Part shown: positions 63,835-64,000 of the stretch, in pieces
Layout: each line of letters begins with the position of its first letter
Position numbering within the stretch: the first letter of the stretch is position 1
Assembly: GCF_015291665.1 (NCBI RefSeq)
Contig: NZ_CP030048.1
Span: 4,526,001 to 4,590,000, forward strand
Direction: 5' to 3'
Origin: Bradyrhizobium sp. CCBAU 53338
GTDB lineage: Bacteria; Pseudomonadota; Alphaproteobacteria; Rhizobiales; Xanthobacteraceae
DNA length: 64,000 bases
Position numbers and translations under genes: made by a program
The notes under the pieces: model-generated
Database searches by the model: none
Seen by the model: only the letters and a program-made list of their open reading frames with translations
Told to the model about the DNA's origin: nothing

Positions 63835-64000
63835 TTAACTCTGCTTCGCCTTCTTCGCTGCCGCCGCCTTTGGCTCGCGCTTTGCCCCCTCCAGCGCGCT
63901 GTCCTTGCCCGCCTTCAGCACCTCATCCGACAGTTCGCTCGAGCCGGCGATGCGTGCCAGCAGCATGGTGCCGGCCATCGTCGCCAACGTCGCGATCGCC
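63835..64000 (-). CDS. C-terminal end of a probable TetR family regulator (partial)
   Basis: About 55 codons run to the right edge of the window. The translation reads AIATLATMAGTMLLARIAGS and SELSDEVLKAGKDSALEG, ending in a Lys/Ala-rich tail and TAA. The TMAGTMLLARIAG...LSDEVL pattern is the typical C-terminal helix of TetR regulators of the YxaF/LmrA kind. The DNA-binding half lies outside the window. It converges on the LysR gene. Confidence 0.6.
   Translation of the reverse strand, partial: AIATLATMAGTMLLARIAGSSELSDEVLKAGKDSALEGAKREPKAAAAKKAKQS

Overview
The window is a 64 kb stretch of a GC-rich chromosome from an alphaproteobacterium, most likely Bradyrhizobium or a close relative (order Hyphomicrobiales). 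This is inferred from the protein families, from the DUF47-pit arrangement with a Pho-box-like site, from the guaB / rsmB / guaA and ppx-rlmE neighbourhoods, from the many paralogous ABC, GST, SDR and serine-hydrolase genes, and from a family of dispersed intergenic repeats typical of Bradyrhizobium. It reads as ordinary chromosomal backbone with one small scar of foreign DNA. I see no rRNA, tRNA, CRISPR array, transposase or integrase.

Layout. 1-3.8 kb: prfC, a SugE/Gdx-type exporter behind a two-hairpin leader that fits a guanidine-II riboswitch, and a phosphate operon (DUF47 protein plus Pit transporter). 3.9-8.6 kb: a complete branched-chain amino acid type ABC transporter (livG-livF-binding protein-livH-livM). 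8.8-17.8 kb: small accessory genes (PAS-like protein, ArsC-like protein, CsaA-like protein, TetR + TauE pair, GST, DUF429, an ECF sigma factor coupled to a DUF2892 membrane protein, serine hydrolase, a Ser-rich protein, GNAT, Lin0512). 17.8-23.9 kb: ClC channel with CBS domains, acetolactate-synthase-like enzyme, His-rich PadR regulator with repeated operators, AhpD-like protein, MarR-GNAT fusion. 23.9-29.6 kb: MFS transporter, an SRPBCC gene broken by an in-frame stop, RBBP9-like hydrolase, Lrp regulator with a peptide-deformylase-like protein that lacks metal ligands, and a serine hydrolase coupled to an unrecognised gene.

29.8-30.65 kb is a lower-GC islet directly downstream of guaA. It holds the 5' parts of two convergent genes (a DarT-like ADP-ribosyltransferase and an unrecognised, possibly restriction-like protein) that run into each other, as after a deletion. 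30.7-46.6 kb carries purine and RNA-modification housekeeping genes (guaA, rsmB, guaB, rlmE, ppx) mixed with cspA, a metallophosphoesterase, an MFS drug transporter, and a methyltransferase divergent from an HxlR regulator. 46.8-53.6 kb: orphan CoxL-like molybdenum hydroxylase, hotdog protein, YaiI family, ABC-F ATPase, D-threonine-aldolase-like enzyme.

53.7-62.8 kb is one leftward block for valine/isobutyrate and acyl-CoA metabolism: mmsA, isobutyryl-CoA dehydrogenase, 3-hydroxyisobutyryl-CoA hydrolase, mmsB, acyl-CoA synthetase, MaoC hydratase, SDR and a flavoprotein. Several members overlap by a few bases. It diverges from a LysR regulator, with a perfect inverted repeat between them. The last bases hold the C-terminus of a probable TetR regulator.

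For many genes I moved the start inward from the longest open frame, because alphaproteobacterial GC content gives long upstream frames; the reason is stated in each entry.
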